64,000 bases of DNA. It comes from Chryseobacterium ginsenosidimutans. GTDB taxonomy: Bacteria > Bacteroidota > Bacteroidia > Flavobacteriales > Weeksellaceae. Of the stretch, positions 9,143-18,558 are shown piece by piece (position 1 is the stretch's first letter; each line of letters opens with the position of its first letter). The DNA lies in assembly GCF_024807225.1 (NCBI RefSeq), contig NZ_JANUCO010000001.1, positions 3,658,001 to 3,722,000 on the forward strand. The letters run 5' to 3'. Below the pieces are notes generated by a model. It worked only from the letters and a program-made list of their open reading frames with translations. It made no database searches and had not been told where the DNA came from. The position numbers and the translations under genes are program-made.

Positions 9143-9709
9143 TTAATCTTTCTTCTTTTTAATTTTAACCTCATCAGATTTTTTCACCTTATATCCTGAT
9201 AAACAATCTATATAATTGATAATATCATGATTTTGTGCCTCACTTACATACATCTCGTAATTCTTTTTATAAGTGTAAATTTTAATCATCGTGATCTCGT
9301 TCTCTCTTAATTTTTGCAGTTCTTTTTTCTTCAATTGTCTGGCGAAAAAGGCTTCACAATTCAATGGATACTCATTTTTCAACGTAATGACTTCGCCCGA
9401 TTTAAAATAAACATCTACATTTTTATCTTTTTTAATACAAACATTATCCGCTAGGATTTTTAAATACAGATACATTGTATTCTTTCTTTTCCCCAACTGA
9501 AAAGTGGTATAAATAAATTCCTCATTATTCACCCTCAGTTTAATCGACGGCGTACTGGCAAAAAAACGGTTGTCCAGTTTTTGTTTGGTTTGAATAATGC
9601 CACAATCAAAATGAGCATATTCCGAAGAATCTGACGGTATATTTTGGGCATTCATCAAAACTGTTAACCATAACAGACTGAATAAGAGAAGTTTTTTCAT
9701 GAGTTTCAT
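9143..9709 (-). CDS. Uncharacterised exported T6SSiii-locus protein
   Basis: I start it at the ATG at 9709 (MKLMKKLLLFSLLWLTVLMNAQ) because the longer reading frame overlaps tssO and lacks a signal sequence. The mature part, about 168 residues, follows a signal peptide that probably ends at NAQ. It has four cysteines (in FDCG, DNVC, LNCE, IDCL) that could form disulfides, and a lysine-rich tail. A periplasmic part of the T6SSiii trans-envelope complex is plausible from context, but the family is not recognised. Confidence 0.65.
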   Translation of the reverse strand: MKLMKKLLLFSLLWLTVLMNAQNIPSDSSEYAHFDCGIIQTKQKLDNRFFASTPSIKLRVNNEEFIYTTFQLGKRKNTMYLYLKILADNVCIKKDKNVDVYFKSGEVITLKNEYPLNCEAFFARQLKKKELQKLRENEITMIKIYTYKKNYEMYVSEAQNHDIINYIDCLSGYKVKKSDEVKIKKKKD

Positions 9710-9726
9710 AATTCCACGCTGACTAA

Positions 9727-10239
9727 CTATTGCGCCTGATACAATTGTCTGCAAACGGCAAGATCGGTCTTCATTTTGTCGTATTCTGCTTTCAGACTTA
9801 CATTAATCGTACTTAAACTATCCATTAACACCTGATTTCCTGAAAGTTGCTTAATCTGCTTTTTAGCATCAATTAAATCTTTATACGTCATAATGGTATT
9901 ATTATACATATTCTTATTCTTCAGAGTGTCTTTCGGAAGCTGTTTGTACATATCGGCAAGGATCGATAAAGCTAATTTTTCATTAAAAAAATCGTTCTGT
10001 TTAGGAGCTCCGATAGAATCTACCGCCAGTTTTACTTTTTCCAACTGAAACGAAAATTTGTCCTGAGTTTCCATTTCCTTTCTCATCTTGGCGTTTTCAT
10101 TTTTCAACAGACTATTTTCTTTAAAAGGGAAGTAAGCATTAAAGAAAACAGCCGTGACAAGCACTGAAACCGTAAGAAGAAAAAACAGAACGAAAAACCA
10201 ATAAGCACTTCTCCTCTGATTTTTATTTAAAACTTCCAT
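9727..10239 (-). CDS. tssO: T6SSiii transmembrane protein TssO
   Basis: The 170-residue protein has one transmembrane helix at about 13-35 (YWFFVLFFLLTVSVLVTAVF) and then a coiled-coil-like periplasmic part. This is the architecture of TssO, a component specific to subtype iii systems, where TssN-R replace the TssJLM membrane complex. It lies between tssK and a secreted locus protein. Confidence 0.75.
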   Translation of the reverse strand: MEVLNKNQRRSAYWFFVLFFLLTVSVLVTAVFFNAYFPFKENSLLKNENAKMRKEMETQDKFSFQLEKVKLAVDSIGAPKQNDFFNEKLALSILADMYKQLPKDTLKNKNMYNNTIMTYKDLIDAKKQIKQLSGNQVLMDSLSTINVSLKAEYDKMKTDLAVCRQLYQAQ

Positions 10240-10299
10240 ATTTGCATTTTGAATTATAAATTTTTAAATCTCAAATTATTTTTCATCCGCAGATTTTAA

Positions 10300-11461
10300 T
10301 TAATCTGCCAAAAAAGTCCTGCTTCTTTTCGCATGAATTACAGCATCTCTTTCATCCGTATTTTCTGAAACGAAAATGCTTCCGTCCCGTTTTTTACCGA
10401 TATAATCAAGTCTGCTTAACACAGAATACAAATCTTCAAGCGTTTTCATAAACCTTTTGATTTTCACTATGGTTTTATCCATTTGATTATGATTGTAATC
10501 GCTATTGATCGTTTCCGAAAATATCACTTCAAAATCTCCCTGACTCACATTGCACCATTCAGCAAAATAATTAAGCAGCTCTTCTTTACCCGCGCCGGAG
10601 CGCGAATCGATAAAATTCTTTAAAAGCCTTGCCAAAGCCACTACAGAAACCAACATTTCTGCAGGCGGTGTATGCGGAGACATCCAACGGAATTTATTAA
10701 TCTCGATTCCTAAATAATTCAGGGTTTTATCGGACATCATTTCCATCATTAATGCTAATTCGTTGCTTTGTTTTTTGGCATGAATTTTTTGAGCAATCTG
10801 TACGGCGTACAATTCTATCTGTCCATAAAAATGATCTATTTCCACAAACAATTCCTGAAGTTTTTTGTGACTCGAAACACTTACAGAAGGAGGAATATAA
10901 TTTTCATCAATTCTGGATTCTCCGGAACTGACCAATATTTTCCCTATCGTAAGAAAATGAGTTCCGAATCCTACGGTATTTTTCAACTCATCTTCAGGAA
11001 TGAGATTAAGCGTATATTCGGGAAAACTGTAAGGATATCTTGGCGGATTTTCTTCAGGATCAGGCTCTCCATAAGGCGTTCTTTTAAAAGGATTAACAGA
11101 AATACAGGCTAATAACACTGCATTTTCATCATCTTTTAATTCCCTTGCCGTTTCCGGATAAGGAATGGAAAGACTCAAACTTTCAGACAAACTACCTCCT
11201 ATTTCTATTCTGGAAACCATTGGGAGTGATGGCATGACATTCTTCCACTTTTATCCTTAATAATTTATGATTATCAATGATCAGACTTATTTTAATAGGA
11301 TCTTGTACAGGCAATAATCCATAACTTATCATTGAGGTATGAACTCCGACAGCATCTCTCACAGAGTCACTTACAAAATTCTGTACATCTGTAAAGTGGG
11401 TTTTATTAATCTTCATCCCATCGATCCAGTTGACGGGAAAATGGTTTAATTTCTCTATCAT
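10300..11461 (-). CDS. tssK: T6SS baseplate subunit TssK (single-base frameshift)
   Basis: The start at 11461 gives MIEKLNHFPVNWIDGMKINK, the TssK N-terminus with the conserved W-x-x-G-M region. The frame breaks at the AAA at 11214-11216 (plus strand). Deleting one A gives TPNG-SRIEIGGSLSES and a continuous 386-residue protein. The rest contains YTLNLIPE and LPHI-like blocks and a helical C-terminal half. TssK links the baseplate to the membrane complex. It follows tssN by 12 bases. Confidence 0.82.
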
Positions 11462-11473
11462 TGTTATTAGTTT

Positions 11474-12436
11474 TTAAGCATGTAATTCACGTTGTTCATT
11501 ATCTTTTTCACGGTTGAATTCAAAATCAGTTTTCATTGTTTTGTTTTCTCCCAACATCTGGTCTGCTCTCATACAGAAAATGACACTATTTTCTTCAATT
11601 CCATTCATGTAAAGAGTGAGTTTTGGATCTATATATTTGGTAGATTCATACCATTTTGGCTGAAGAAAAAATACCCAACTGAAAAGACCGTTTTCATCTT
11701 CAACCTGAATTTCTTCTCCCAAATGTCTTTGATTATAATCCACTATAAAATTGTAAAACAATCTTCCGAAATCTATTCTTGTTGGTCCTTTAGCACGATA
11801 AATACTATATTTAACAGCATCTTTGTCCCTATCCATAATATAAGTAAAGACCACCATATCCCGCCATTCTTCATCACTGAGACCAATTGTTTCTCTATAG
11901 TTTTCAGGGAATTGCCAAGTCACATATACTTTTGGAGGAATGTTCATCGTACGATTAAAAGTATCATTCAGGAAAGTCGGAATAAAAAACACGATGAAAT
12001 GTCCCAACATCAGATACACAAGGTCTACTCCATTTAAGAATGTATATATCAACATAAATGGAACGGCAGCATAACAAGCCGACAAAAAGGCAAAAAGATA
12101 TTCGTTACCGATTTTTTTCGAACCGAACTTCTCAAAATATCCTCTGTAACCATAACAATGAAGAATTCCTATGATAAGCGAACAGATCTGATAAAAGATA
12201 AACTCATACAGATTATTGTTCTGAAAAAGTTTGTTGTAGCCCAGTAACGCAATCAGAGCGTAAACAAAAGCCATCGAAAAAATATAAATATAAAATTTGG
12301 ATCTATACTTTTGCTTGAATTCCGTTGTCTTCTGCGAAAAAATCATGGTAAGGATGATGCAGATAGCAATCACGACCAAAACAATGATCAGCAACTGAGG
12401 ATCGAATAAATTGGAAAAATATTTTTTAATTTTCAT
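11474..12436 (-). CDS. tssN: T6SSiii transmembrane protein TssN
   Basis: In this 320-residue protein the first about 165 residues contain five to six hydrophobic helices (for example LLIIVLVVIAICIILTMIF and FLSACYAAVPFMLIYTFL). A soluble cytoplasmic domain follows (YVTWQFPENY ... LYMNGIEENSVIFCMRADQ). This is the TssN architecture, diagnostic of subtype iii systems and part of the inner-membrane platform. It overlaps tssG by 4 bases, which implies translational coupling. Confidence 0.83.
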   Translation of the reverse strand: MKIKKYFSNLFDPQLLIIVLVVIAICIILTMIFSQKTTEFKQKYRSKFYIYIFSMAFVYALIALLGYNKLFQNNNLYEFIFYQICSLIIGILHCYGYRGYFEKFGSKKIGNEYLFAFLSACYAAVPFMLIYTFLNGVDLVYLMLGHFIVFFIPTFLNDTFNRTMNIPPKVYVTWQFPENYRETIGLSDEEWRDMVVFTYIMDRDKDAVKYSIYRAKGPTRIDFGRLFYNFIVDYNQRHLGEEIQVEDENGLFSWVFFLQPKWYESTKYIDPKLTLYMNGIEENSVIFCMRADQMLGENKTMKTDFEFNREKDNEQRELHA

Positions 12437-13371
12437 ATGCTCGTGTTATATCCTAAAACAGGGGCTTCTATATCATTATTAAATTCAAATTTCTGTTGAT
12501 CTTCCGGAAGCAGTATGATGGTATTGATCTCTACTTCCAATGGAAAAAAATGTTCATAAAACATGTCTACAAATTTTTTCTTTCCTCCTTCATGAATAAA
12601 ATCCGTGAATAAAGATTTTTTTAAAGGTCCAATCTTAATATCTAAATGTCTCGAATAATCATCATAACGTGTTCCCGTAATAGAATCCAATCCTAACCTA
12701 GTCTCACCCAATGATATTCCTTGGCTTTCGTCGCTGTATTCCTGATATTCGCGGTCGTTTACTTTTACATCTTCCTCAAGCAGCACAGAAAGTATGTGAC
12801 AAGCCTGCTGAATATTGCCCACAATTTTATAGGAAAAAGGAAGCAGTCTTATAAATTTAGACACCAAAATCAAAGGAAAGCTTCTGTCGATATCCCAAAA
12901 ATCATACAACATATCAGGAGCTTCACTGCCATTCAACTCAAATAAAAACTGGCTTTCAAAACGCTCTGTTTCCACGCCATAATGGAATATCTCGTTTTCA
13001 AAAGGCTGAAAAAATACTCTTGCCGCTTTCTGCTGTTTTTTCTGCTCATAATATTCCTTAATCATCGAATCAACACCTTTTCCCGGAGATTCATTTTTTG
13101 AGGCATGAGAAACTCCTTCCGGCAAAATGTCGTAGACACTGTCTCTGGAAAGATTCAGCTTAAGCAGTTGTGTACTGTCATAATCGTAATCGATCATTTG
13201 AGCATCCATCACATCAAAACGATACGCCCTGGAAAACTGCCCTTCTTTATAAATTACATATTCTCCTTCTTTAATATCATTATGCTCCAAAAGATCATTG
13301 ATAATGACTTCTGCCCTAATATCATGTTTTAAGGTTCTCACAAGTCGGGCAATATTTTCCAAATGCTCCAT
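12433..13371 (-). CDS. tssG: T6SS baseplate subunit TssG
   Basis: This 312-residue protein contains ARVFFQPFENEIFHYGVETE and SLGETRLGLDSITGTRYDDY, the latter matching the conserved LG-x-LG-G-type region of TssG/ImpH proteins. TssG completes the baseplate wedge with TssF and TssE. It starts 3 bases after the NlpC-like lipoprotein stop and overlaps tssN. Confidence 0.75.
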   Translation of the reverse strand: MEHLENIARLVRTLKHDIRAEVIINDLLEHNDIKEGEYVIYKEGQFSRAYRFDVMDAQMIDYDYDSTQLLKLNLSRDSVYDILPEGVSHASKNESPGKGVDSMIKEYYEQKKQQKAARVFFQPFENEIFHYGVETERFESQFLFELNGSEAPDMLYDFWDIDRSFPLILVSKFIRLLPFSYKIVGNIQQACHILSVLLEEDVKVNDREYQEYSDESQGISLGETRLGLDSITGTRYDDYSRHLDIKIGPLKKSLFTDFIHEGGKKKFVDMFYEHFFPLEVEINTIILLPEDQQKFEFNNDIEAPVLGYNTSI

Positions 13372-13374
13372 CCC

Positions 13375-14022
13375 CTATTTTTTTTCTTTTAATCTTCCGG
13401 CTGCAACATAACGCAACTGAAAATATTCATCATTAAAATTATAAATATTCAATCCCCTAGCTGAGCACGCCAAAATACGGTCATTATGAAGATAAATCCC
13501 GACATCAGAAATAGGATTAAACTTGTCATATCTAAAGAAAATAATATCTCCTTCCTGCAAAAATGTTCTTCCTGTAAATAATTGAAGTGCCTTGGAACGG
13601 AAAATCCCGTCCGGAGTTTTAGAAAATGTCTCATTATACACATCACTGTAAAGTGCCTGTACAAAATAAGAAGCATCTACGCCTATCTGTTTTTCTAAAG
13701 ATTGTTTTTTATAAGGTGTTCCCAGCCAGCCATCAATATAAGAGTACAATTTATAATCCTGTATTTCTTTGGGCATGACTTCCATGATAATAGAATATTT
13801 TTCTTTAATCTTTAAAGTATCATCATTAAGCCCTTGCGCATTATCGTCCACAACAGAAAATTGAGAATCATTCTCCTGTTTGTTTTCCTGAGTCTTTTTA
13901 GAAAATTCTTCCGAAGTATAATTATATGGAATCTCTTTTATATATCTTTTACTACCACATGTTGAAACAATAATACAAGATAATAAACCGAGAACAATAT
14001 AAAAGAATTTACGTTGCTTCAT
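13375..14022 (-). CDS. NlpC/P60-fold lipoprotein with lost catalytic residues; candidate T6SSiii envelope component
   Basis: I place the start at the ATG at 14022 (MKQRKFFYIVLGLLSCIIVS) rather than the upstream TTG. It is followed by a lipobox ending in VSTC, so this should be a lipoprotein of about 215 residues. The C-terminal about 120 residues have the NlpC/P60 layout (GTPYKKQS, GVDASYFVQ, EGDIIFFR, DVGIYLHND). The usual nucleophile position (D-C-S) reads D-A-S, and the usual H-V-G-I-Y reads D-V-G-I-Y, so peptidoglycan hydrolysis is unlikely. A cell-wall-binding or assembly role in the T6SS membrane complex (TssQ- or TssR-like) is inferred. Confidence 0.7.
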   Translation of the reverse strand: MKQRKFFYIVLGLLSCIIVSTCGSKRYIKEIPYNYTSEEFSKKTQENKQENDSQFSVVDDNAQGLNDDTLKIKEKYSIIMEVMPKEIQDYKLYSYIDGWLGTPYKKQSLEKQIGVDASYFVQALYSDVYNETFSKTPDGIFRSKALQLFTGRTFLQEGDIIFFRYDKFNPISDVGIYLHNDRILACSARGLNIYNFNDEYFQLRYVAAGRLKEKK

Positions 14023-14037
14023 CAAAATGCGTTTTAA

Positions 14038-14069
14038 CAAATATATATATATTATTTGAAAATAAACAA
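14038..14069 (-). promoter_or_regulatory. Promoter at the head of the T6SS structural operon
   Basis: A -7 box TATATTTG (14038-14045), a 21-base spacer and a TTG (14067-14069) on the minus strand fit the flavobacterial promoter consensus. They lie just ahead of the ATG at 14022. This would drive the lipoprotein-tssG-tssN-tssK run. Confidence 0.5.
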
Positions 14070-14476
14070 GCCTAAATATAAAAATAACAAATTTTAAGGA
14101 AATAACTCTAACAAAATAATCAAATAATTAAATATTACTCATTTTAAATATTAGTTATAATCAATTATAAATAATATCAAATTAGCATTAAAGAAATTAC
14201 ATGATAATTTTAATAATAATAACCGGTATATTTTCTCAAATCTTCAAAACATCAATTTATTGTAAATTATTCCGAAAAAATTCACTTTCTGTTAAAAAAA
14301 ATATCCTTACCTCCTTTTTTCAAGTTCATTAAAGCTATTTTCATTGCTAAAAAGTGTTCTTATTTTTCCTTTAAGCGAACTTTTAAAAGTTTTTGTTTTA
14401 CAGTATGATCAGTCGAACCATAAGAAATTAAGGTTTTTATAAAATGAATCTTTTAAAGATAAATTTAAAATCAAAG
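14070..14476. other. AT-rich intergenic stretch, no gene seen
   Basis: About 400 bases, very AT-rich, with stops in all frames. It separates the PKD-domain gene from the rest of the T6SS locus. No tRNA, strong terminator or repeat was recognised. Confidence 0.5.
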
Positions 14477-15541
14477 TTATTCTTTGATCCACATCATCCA
14501 TTTTTTAACTTTATACTGAATGTTGATGTTTTGGACGCAGTTTTTAGAATTTTTATTTAATCTCAAAGCAGAGATCTTGATTTTTTTCCCTGCAATATTT
14601 TGACAGAACTGATCAAAAGGAACCAGTTTTTCATCATTTACGACTACCGGAATATCGAATTTTCCGCAAAGATATTCTTTAAAATCATCCTTTGTTTTTG
14701 CCTGTAACGCGACCTGAGTTAGAAGAATCTGAAACTGTTCATTAGAAATTTCAGGCACTTTTTTCTCTGCAATTAAAGAGTCTTTTTTCGATTTTGTTTT
14801 CGGAGAAACCGGAATATACTGCAGCATATCCACCAGCGGATCTTTTTGCGCATCACCTTGAGGCAATGAAAAAGCAACATGTGGTTTTTCGAATTCGTAA
14901 GATTTAATATCTATTTTTTGTTTGGCTTTAATCGTTTTCGGAGCTATATAAATTGTCTTTACAGCGGTGTGTTCCACATCTCCGTTTACAATAAGAGTAA
15001 TTTTTTTATCACCCACTTTCTTAAACTTATAAACAGGCGATTTGGCTAAAGCATCTGTCGACGCATTTTCTCCAAAACTCCATTCCCATGATTCACCGCC
15101 TTCTTTTTCGGCACTGAACTGAACGGGATCGCCAACAAAAGCTACATCAGGAGCCATAATTACGGGAAGATAACCCGTTTGCTGACTCATACTTGTAATC
15201 GTCACCAGTTTTTCGTGGGTACAATTTCCGTTGATCGTTAATTTTACAAGATATTCTCCAGGCTTTTTATAAGAATGAAGCGTTCTTTGTCTTTTATCAA
15301 CCGTGGTACTGTCTCCAAAGTCCCATTTCCAGGATTTTGCACCATCCGTATTATCATTGAATTCAACCACCCGATTTACCACATATTCATCCGCATGAAT
15401 GTAGTAATTGGCATTCTCACAATCGACGTGACGAAAATATTGATAGGATAAAAACAGGAAACTGAGTAGTAAAACGATGCCAAAAATCACATATATCTTA
15501 GGATCGATATTGGGCAGAAAATTGAATTTCTTTTTTTTCAT
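14477..15541 (-). CDS. PKD-domain inner-membrane protein, candidate TssP
   Basis: This 354-residue protein has a cytoplasmic basic tail (MKKKKFNFLPN), one membrane helix at about 17-36 (VIFGIVLLLSFLFLSYQYF), and two PKD/Ig-like domains. Their hallmarks are WKWDFGDSTT (about 66-75) and WEWSFGENAS (about 151-160). The C-terminal domain carries several cysteines (YLCGKFD, DQFCQNI, NCVQNI). Its position at the 5' end of the T6SSiii locus and its topology suggest a periplasm-spanning component such as TssP. That assignment is inference. The PKD domains and topology are seen directly. Confidence 0.65.
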   Translation of the reverse strand: MKKKKFNFLPNIDPKIYVIFGIVLLLSFLFLSYQYFRHVDCENANYYIHADEYVVNRVVEFNDNTDGAKSWKWDFGDSTTVDKRQRTLHSYKKPGEYLVKLTINGNCTHEKLVTITSMSQQTGYLPVIMAPDVAFVGDPVQFSAEKEGGESWEWSFGENASTDALAKSPVYKFKKVGDKKITLIVNGDVEHTAVKTIYIAPKTIKAKQKIDIKSYEFEKPHVAFSLPQGDAQKDPLVDMLQYIPVSPKTKSKKDSLIAEKKVPEISNEQFQILLTQVALQAKTKDDFKEYLCGKFDIPVVVNDEKLVPFDQFCQNIAGKKIKISALRLNKNSKNCVQNINIQYKVKKWMMWIKE

Positions 15542-15978
15542 GGAAGTGTTTGTGTTTTTACAAATATATTCAGCATTTTAATTTCAACCAAATCTTTTTT
15601 GAGATAAAATGATATATTATCCATTTTTAATTAAATCTATAAATATAATCATCATTTGAATAACCTGGGAATGGACTTTTGCATTCTAAAAATTCACAAT
15701 TATTTTTTTTAGAATTTTGATTTTAAATGTTTTAGATAAAAAAATGGAAATTTAAAAAGATTTCAATCATAATCATCTTATGCAAAATTTTATTCCATAT
15801 TTAGGCTATTTCGACTAACATTATAGCATTTTCAGCCATCTAAATTCCATGTTTTAATTGGAAATTTGTAATAGAAAAATCTTAAATATTTTTTAATGAT
15901 AAGACTTGAAACCAACAATTATTATCTCTCAAATCTTATCAGACAAAGTTTTTAATAAATAATTAAACATTACATAAA
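15542..15978. other. Divergent intergenic region, no gene seen
   Basis: This is 437 bases of AT-rich sequence between the minus-strand PKD gene and the plus-strand aldo/keto reductase. It must hold both promoters, but I saw no full consensus match, RNA gene or repeat. Confidence 0.4.
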
Positions 15979-16890
15979 ATGGATCAAACAAATACTTTAA
16001 AAATGCCAATGCTCGGATTTGGCACCCTAATTCCAGATGCAGCCACTACAATAACCGCTACCAAATATGCACTAGAAGCTGGATTCCGACATTTCGACGG
16101 TGCTGAACGATATAGAAACGAAAGTGAAGTGGGTGAAGCCTTAAAAGCAGGACTTCTCACTAACGGAATTACCCGTGAAGAGATTTTTGTCACCACAAAA
16201 CTATGGAATACCAATCACCGACCAGAACGAGTGGAACCCGCATTTGAAGCAAGCCTTAAAAGATTACAGCTAGATTATCTGGATCTTTATCTTATTCATA
16301 CTCCGTTTGCGTTTCAACCCGGAGAAGAGCAGGATCCGCGGGATGAAAATGGGAATGTAATTTATGATAATGAAGTGACTTTGTATGACACATGGAAAGC
16401 AATGGAACGTTTAGTAGATTTAGGAAAATGCCGCGCAATCGGACTTTCTGATGTTAATTTACAGCAGTTAACCGAGATCTATGAATCGGCAAGAATTAAA
16501 CCCGCTGTAGTCCAGGTGGAATCTCATCCGTACCTTCCGGAAACAGAATTATTAGAATTTTGTAAGGAAAAAGGGATTATATTTCTGGCTTTTGCTCCAT
16601 TAGGTCATGGAATAAGACCAGGATTACTGGAAAATCCGGTGATTACTGCTATTGCTTCCAGATTACAGAAAACTCCCGCTCAAATCCTTTTGTCATGGGC
16701 AATACAACGCGGAACAGCTTTATTGACCACACCAAAAACAGAAGAACGCGCAAGAGAAAATTTTAACATCTTACACCTTCCAGAAGATGCGATGGAGGAA
16801 ATTAATAGTATTGAAACAAGACAACGCTATAATCAGGTGGTAAAAACAGGTTCTCCGGGATTTATTCCACAAGGTTTTTTTAATGCTTAA
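15979..16890 (+). CDS. Aldo/keto reductase
   Basis: This 303-residue protein has the AKR (beta/alpha)8 barrel. The catalytic tetrad is visible: D40, Y45 (FDGAERYRNE), K74 (VTTKLWN) and H107 (LYLIHTPF). It should reduce aldehydes or ketones with NADPH in the cytosol; the substrate cannot be told. It stands alone between the T6SS and fibre loci. Confidence 0.9.
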   Translation: MDQTNTLKMPMLGFGTLIPDAATTITATKYALEAGFRHFDGAERYRNESEVGEALKAGLLTNGITREEIFVTTKLWNTNHRPERVEPAFEASLKRLQLDYLDLYLIHTPFAFQPGEEQDPRDENGNVIYDNEVTLYDTWKAMERLVDLGKCRAIGLSDVNLQQLTEIYESARIKPAVVQVESHPYLPETELLEFCKEKGIIFLAFAPLGHGIRPGLLENPVITAIASRLQKTPAQILLSWAIQRGTALLTTPKTEERARENFNILHLPEDAMEEINSIETRQRYNQVVKTGSPGFIPQGFFNA

Positions 16891-17259
16891 ATGCTGTGCG
16901 AATCTCCTGCTTAAGAATACTTAATCGAGCTTATTAAAAGGAAAACTTCCCTGAAAATCTATTTTTTGAACTCGGGTGATGTTATTAGCTCATCTTTTTC
17001 ATTAATAGTATCTATCTATTCTATGATTTCTTCGAAAAATCTGCATTCATTTCCCATTTGAATGAAATATCATAGTAAGAATTAACTCGATTAGGAAGAA
17101 AAAAATCTATAACTCTCATACTGGCAATTAGTTGAACCTAACAATAAATGCTTTGGTCATGTCAAATAATGTTATTAAATTTAATTTTAATGATATTTGT
17201 TAGTATAATTATTTTGAATAACAATATTTTATTACAACTCCTTTAAATTTATCCAAATC
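16891..17259. other. Intergenic region, no gene seen
   Basis: 369 bases between the aldo/keto reductase and the first pilin-like gene. It is AT-rich with no open frame of note. It presumably contains the pilin promoter, but I could not place one with confidence. Confidence 0.4.
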
Positions 17260-17802
17260 ATGAAAAAACAAATCTTTATCGCTGCGCTGTCTCTGGGAGC
17301 AGTCACTTTAGGAACCAACCAGGTTTTGGCACAAAATTCTGAGAAGGTTAGTACATCAGTAAATATTATTTTATCAGACGTTATTGCAATGGATATAGGC
17401 ACTGTTGCTTCAGAAGGTTCTGTAGATTTTAATTATGGGAGTACAAAAGATTATAATTCATCAAAAAAAGTTATCGTTCCCAACAGTTTAGTCATCATTT
17501 CTTCCAAAAATTTTGATGTAAAAGTAAAATCTGAAGGCGCACACTTTGTAAGTGGCGCAAACGTAATTCCAGTAGATATATTACAGGTAAAAGCAATACC
17601 GGGCGGAAGTGTAGTGGGAACCCTGAATGAGGTCACCTTATCTACAACTGATCAGGTGCTGGTAAGTAATGCAAGTTTAGGCGCCAAACAATCTTTAAAT
17701 ATTGCCTACTCTATTTCGGCGGAAAAAGCATCGAAAGTACTTCTGGGGAAACCAGAGGGTACTTACACGCAACAAATAACTTATACTGCCACTGCTTTAT
17801 AA
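17260..17802 (+). CDS. Secreted pilin-like fibre subunit (paralogue 1)
   Basis: The 180-residue protein has a signal peptide (MKKQIFIAALSLGAVTLGTN, cleavage after VLAQ). The mature part, about 155 residues, is beta-rich and ends in GTYTQQITYTATAL. A terminal strand of this alternating kind is typical of donor-strand-exchanged pilins. It shares its plan (VNIxLxDVIxxDxG ... VDFNY ... KVKxxGAxF) with the two subunits downstream but is clearly diverged. It is followed by its own strong terminator, so it is expressed separately from the chaperone-usher genes. The family is not one I can name, and the pilin role rests on context. Confidence 0.6.
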   Translation: MKKQIFIAALSLGAVTLGTNQVLAQNSEKVSTSVNIILSDVIAMDIGTVASEGSVDFNYGSTKDYNSSKKVIVPNSLVIISSKNFDVKVKSEGAHFVSGANVIPVDILQVKAIPGGSVVGTLNEVTLSTTDQVLVSNASLGAKQSLNIAYSISAEKASKVLLGKPEGTYTQQITYTATAL

Positions 17803-17827
17803 TAAAAAACACAGCAACGTTATATAA

Positions 17828-17862
17828 GCCCTCAACACTTTGAAAGTGTTGAGGGCTTTTCT
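17828..17862 (+). terminator. Strong terminator after pilin-like gene 1
   Basis: A 13-bp stem (GCCCTCAACACTT with AAGTGTTGAGGGC, 3-base loop) is followed by TTTT. The region from 17843 onward is repeated at 19039. Confidence 0.85.
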
Positions 17863-17885
17863 ATTTAAACCAAATAATTAAACCG

Positions 17886-17958
17886 TGTAGTTATTTTACT
17901 ACATGAACTTCCATTTTCAACTACAAAGAAAACTTTATCACCGCTGTAGATTTGTAGT
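17886..17958 (+). promoter_or_regulatory. Leader with repeated TGTAGT/ACTACA motifs and a -7 box
   Basis: The hexamer TGTAGT or its complement occurs at 17886, 17898, 17920 and 17953. The first two form an inverted repeat with a 6-base spacer. A -7-like TAGATTTG lies at 17947-17954, about 50 bases before the ATG; no good -33 TTG is present, as expected for an activator-dependent promoter. The same arrangement recurs at 19082-19154. Confidence 0.45.
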
Positions 17959-18003
17959 GTTCAAAAGAGAACAAGTAAACAAAAAAAATTAAATCTTACT
18001 ATC

Positions 18004-18549
18004 ATGACAAAACAAATTGCAATCGCAGCCTTAACTATTGGAGCAATCATATTAGGAACTAATAATGTTCAAGCTCAAAATACAACCGCAACAACAACCG
18101 TAAACATTACCCTGAACGATGTGATCTCCATCGATGCCGGAAGTACTGCAATTGGTAATACGGTTGACTTTAACTATGTTACTGCAGCAGATTATAACTC
18201 TGATCAAACGATTACTAAAGCCAACTCTTTGAAAGTTACTTCAACGAAGAACTTTAACGTTAAAGTAAAAGCAGGGGGTGCTAATTTCATGAATGGAACC
18301 AACTTAATCCCTGTAAATGTTTTAACTATCAAAGCAGCAACAGCTGCCGGAACAATGGGCGGAACAAAAAGCACTGTTGTTTTATCTGCAACGGATCAAA
18401 CTCTGGTAACAAACGCTCCACTTGGAAGTGCATTAACACTGAATTTGGACTACACCATTCCTGCAGCGAAATCATCATCATCTGATATTTTAGGTAAACC
18501 GGCCGGAACTTATACGCAAACAGTAACTTATACTGCCACTGCTTTATAA
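18004..18549 (+). CDS. Secreted pilin-like fibre subunit (paralogue 2, duplicated)
   Basis: This 181-residue protein has a signal peptide ending at VQAQ, then a beta-rich mature chain ending in GTYTQTVTYTATAL. It differs from the product of 19199-19744 only at residue 5 (Ile versus Phe), inside the signal peptide, so the mature proteins are identical. It carries its own leader with repeated TGTAGT motifs and is followed by a hairpin. It is probably the major fibre subunit, judged by gene dosage and proximity to the chaperone and usher-like genes. Confidence 0.62.
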   Translation: MTKQIAIAALTIGAIILGTNNVQAQNTTATTTVNITLNDVISIDAGSTAIGNTVDFNYVTAADYNSDQTITKANSLKVTSTKNFNVKVKAGGANFMNGTNLIPVNVLTIKAATAAGTMGGTKSTVVLSATDQTLVTNAPLGSALTLNLDYTIPAAKSSSSDILGKPAGTYTQTVTYTATAL

Positions 18550-18558
18550 TAAAACATT

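Larger units (their letters stand above)
17843..18554 (+). repeat. Direct repeat copy A (terminator arm, leader and pilin-like gene)
   Basis: About 712 bases nearly identical to 19039-19749, including half of the terminator, the roughly 150-base leader and the whole pilin-like gene. Only scattered substitutions and one deleted base in the leader distinguish them. This points to a recent duplication or continuing gene conversion. Confidence 0.9.
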
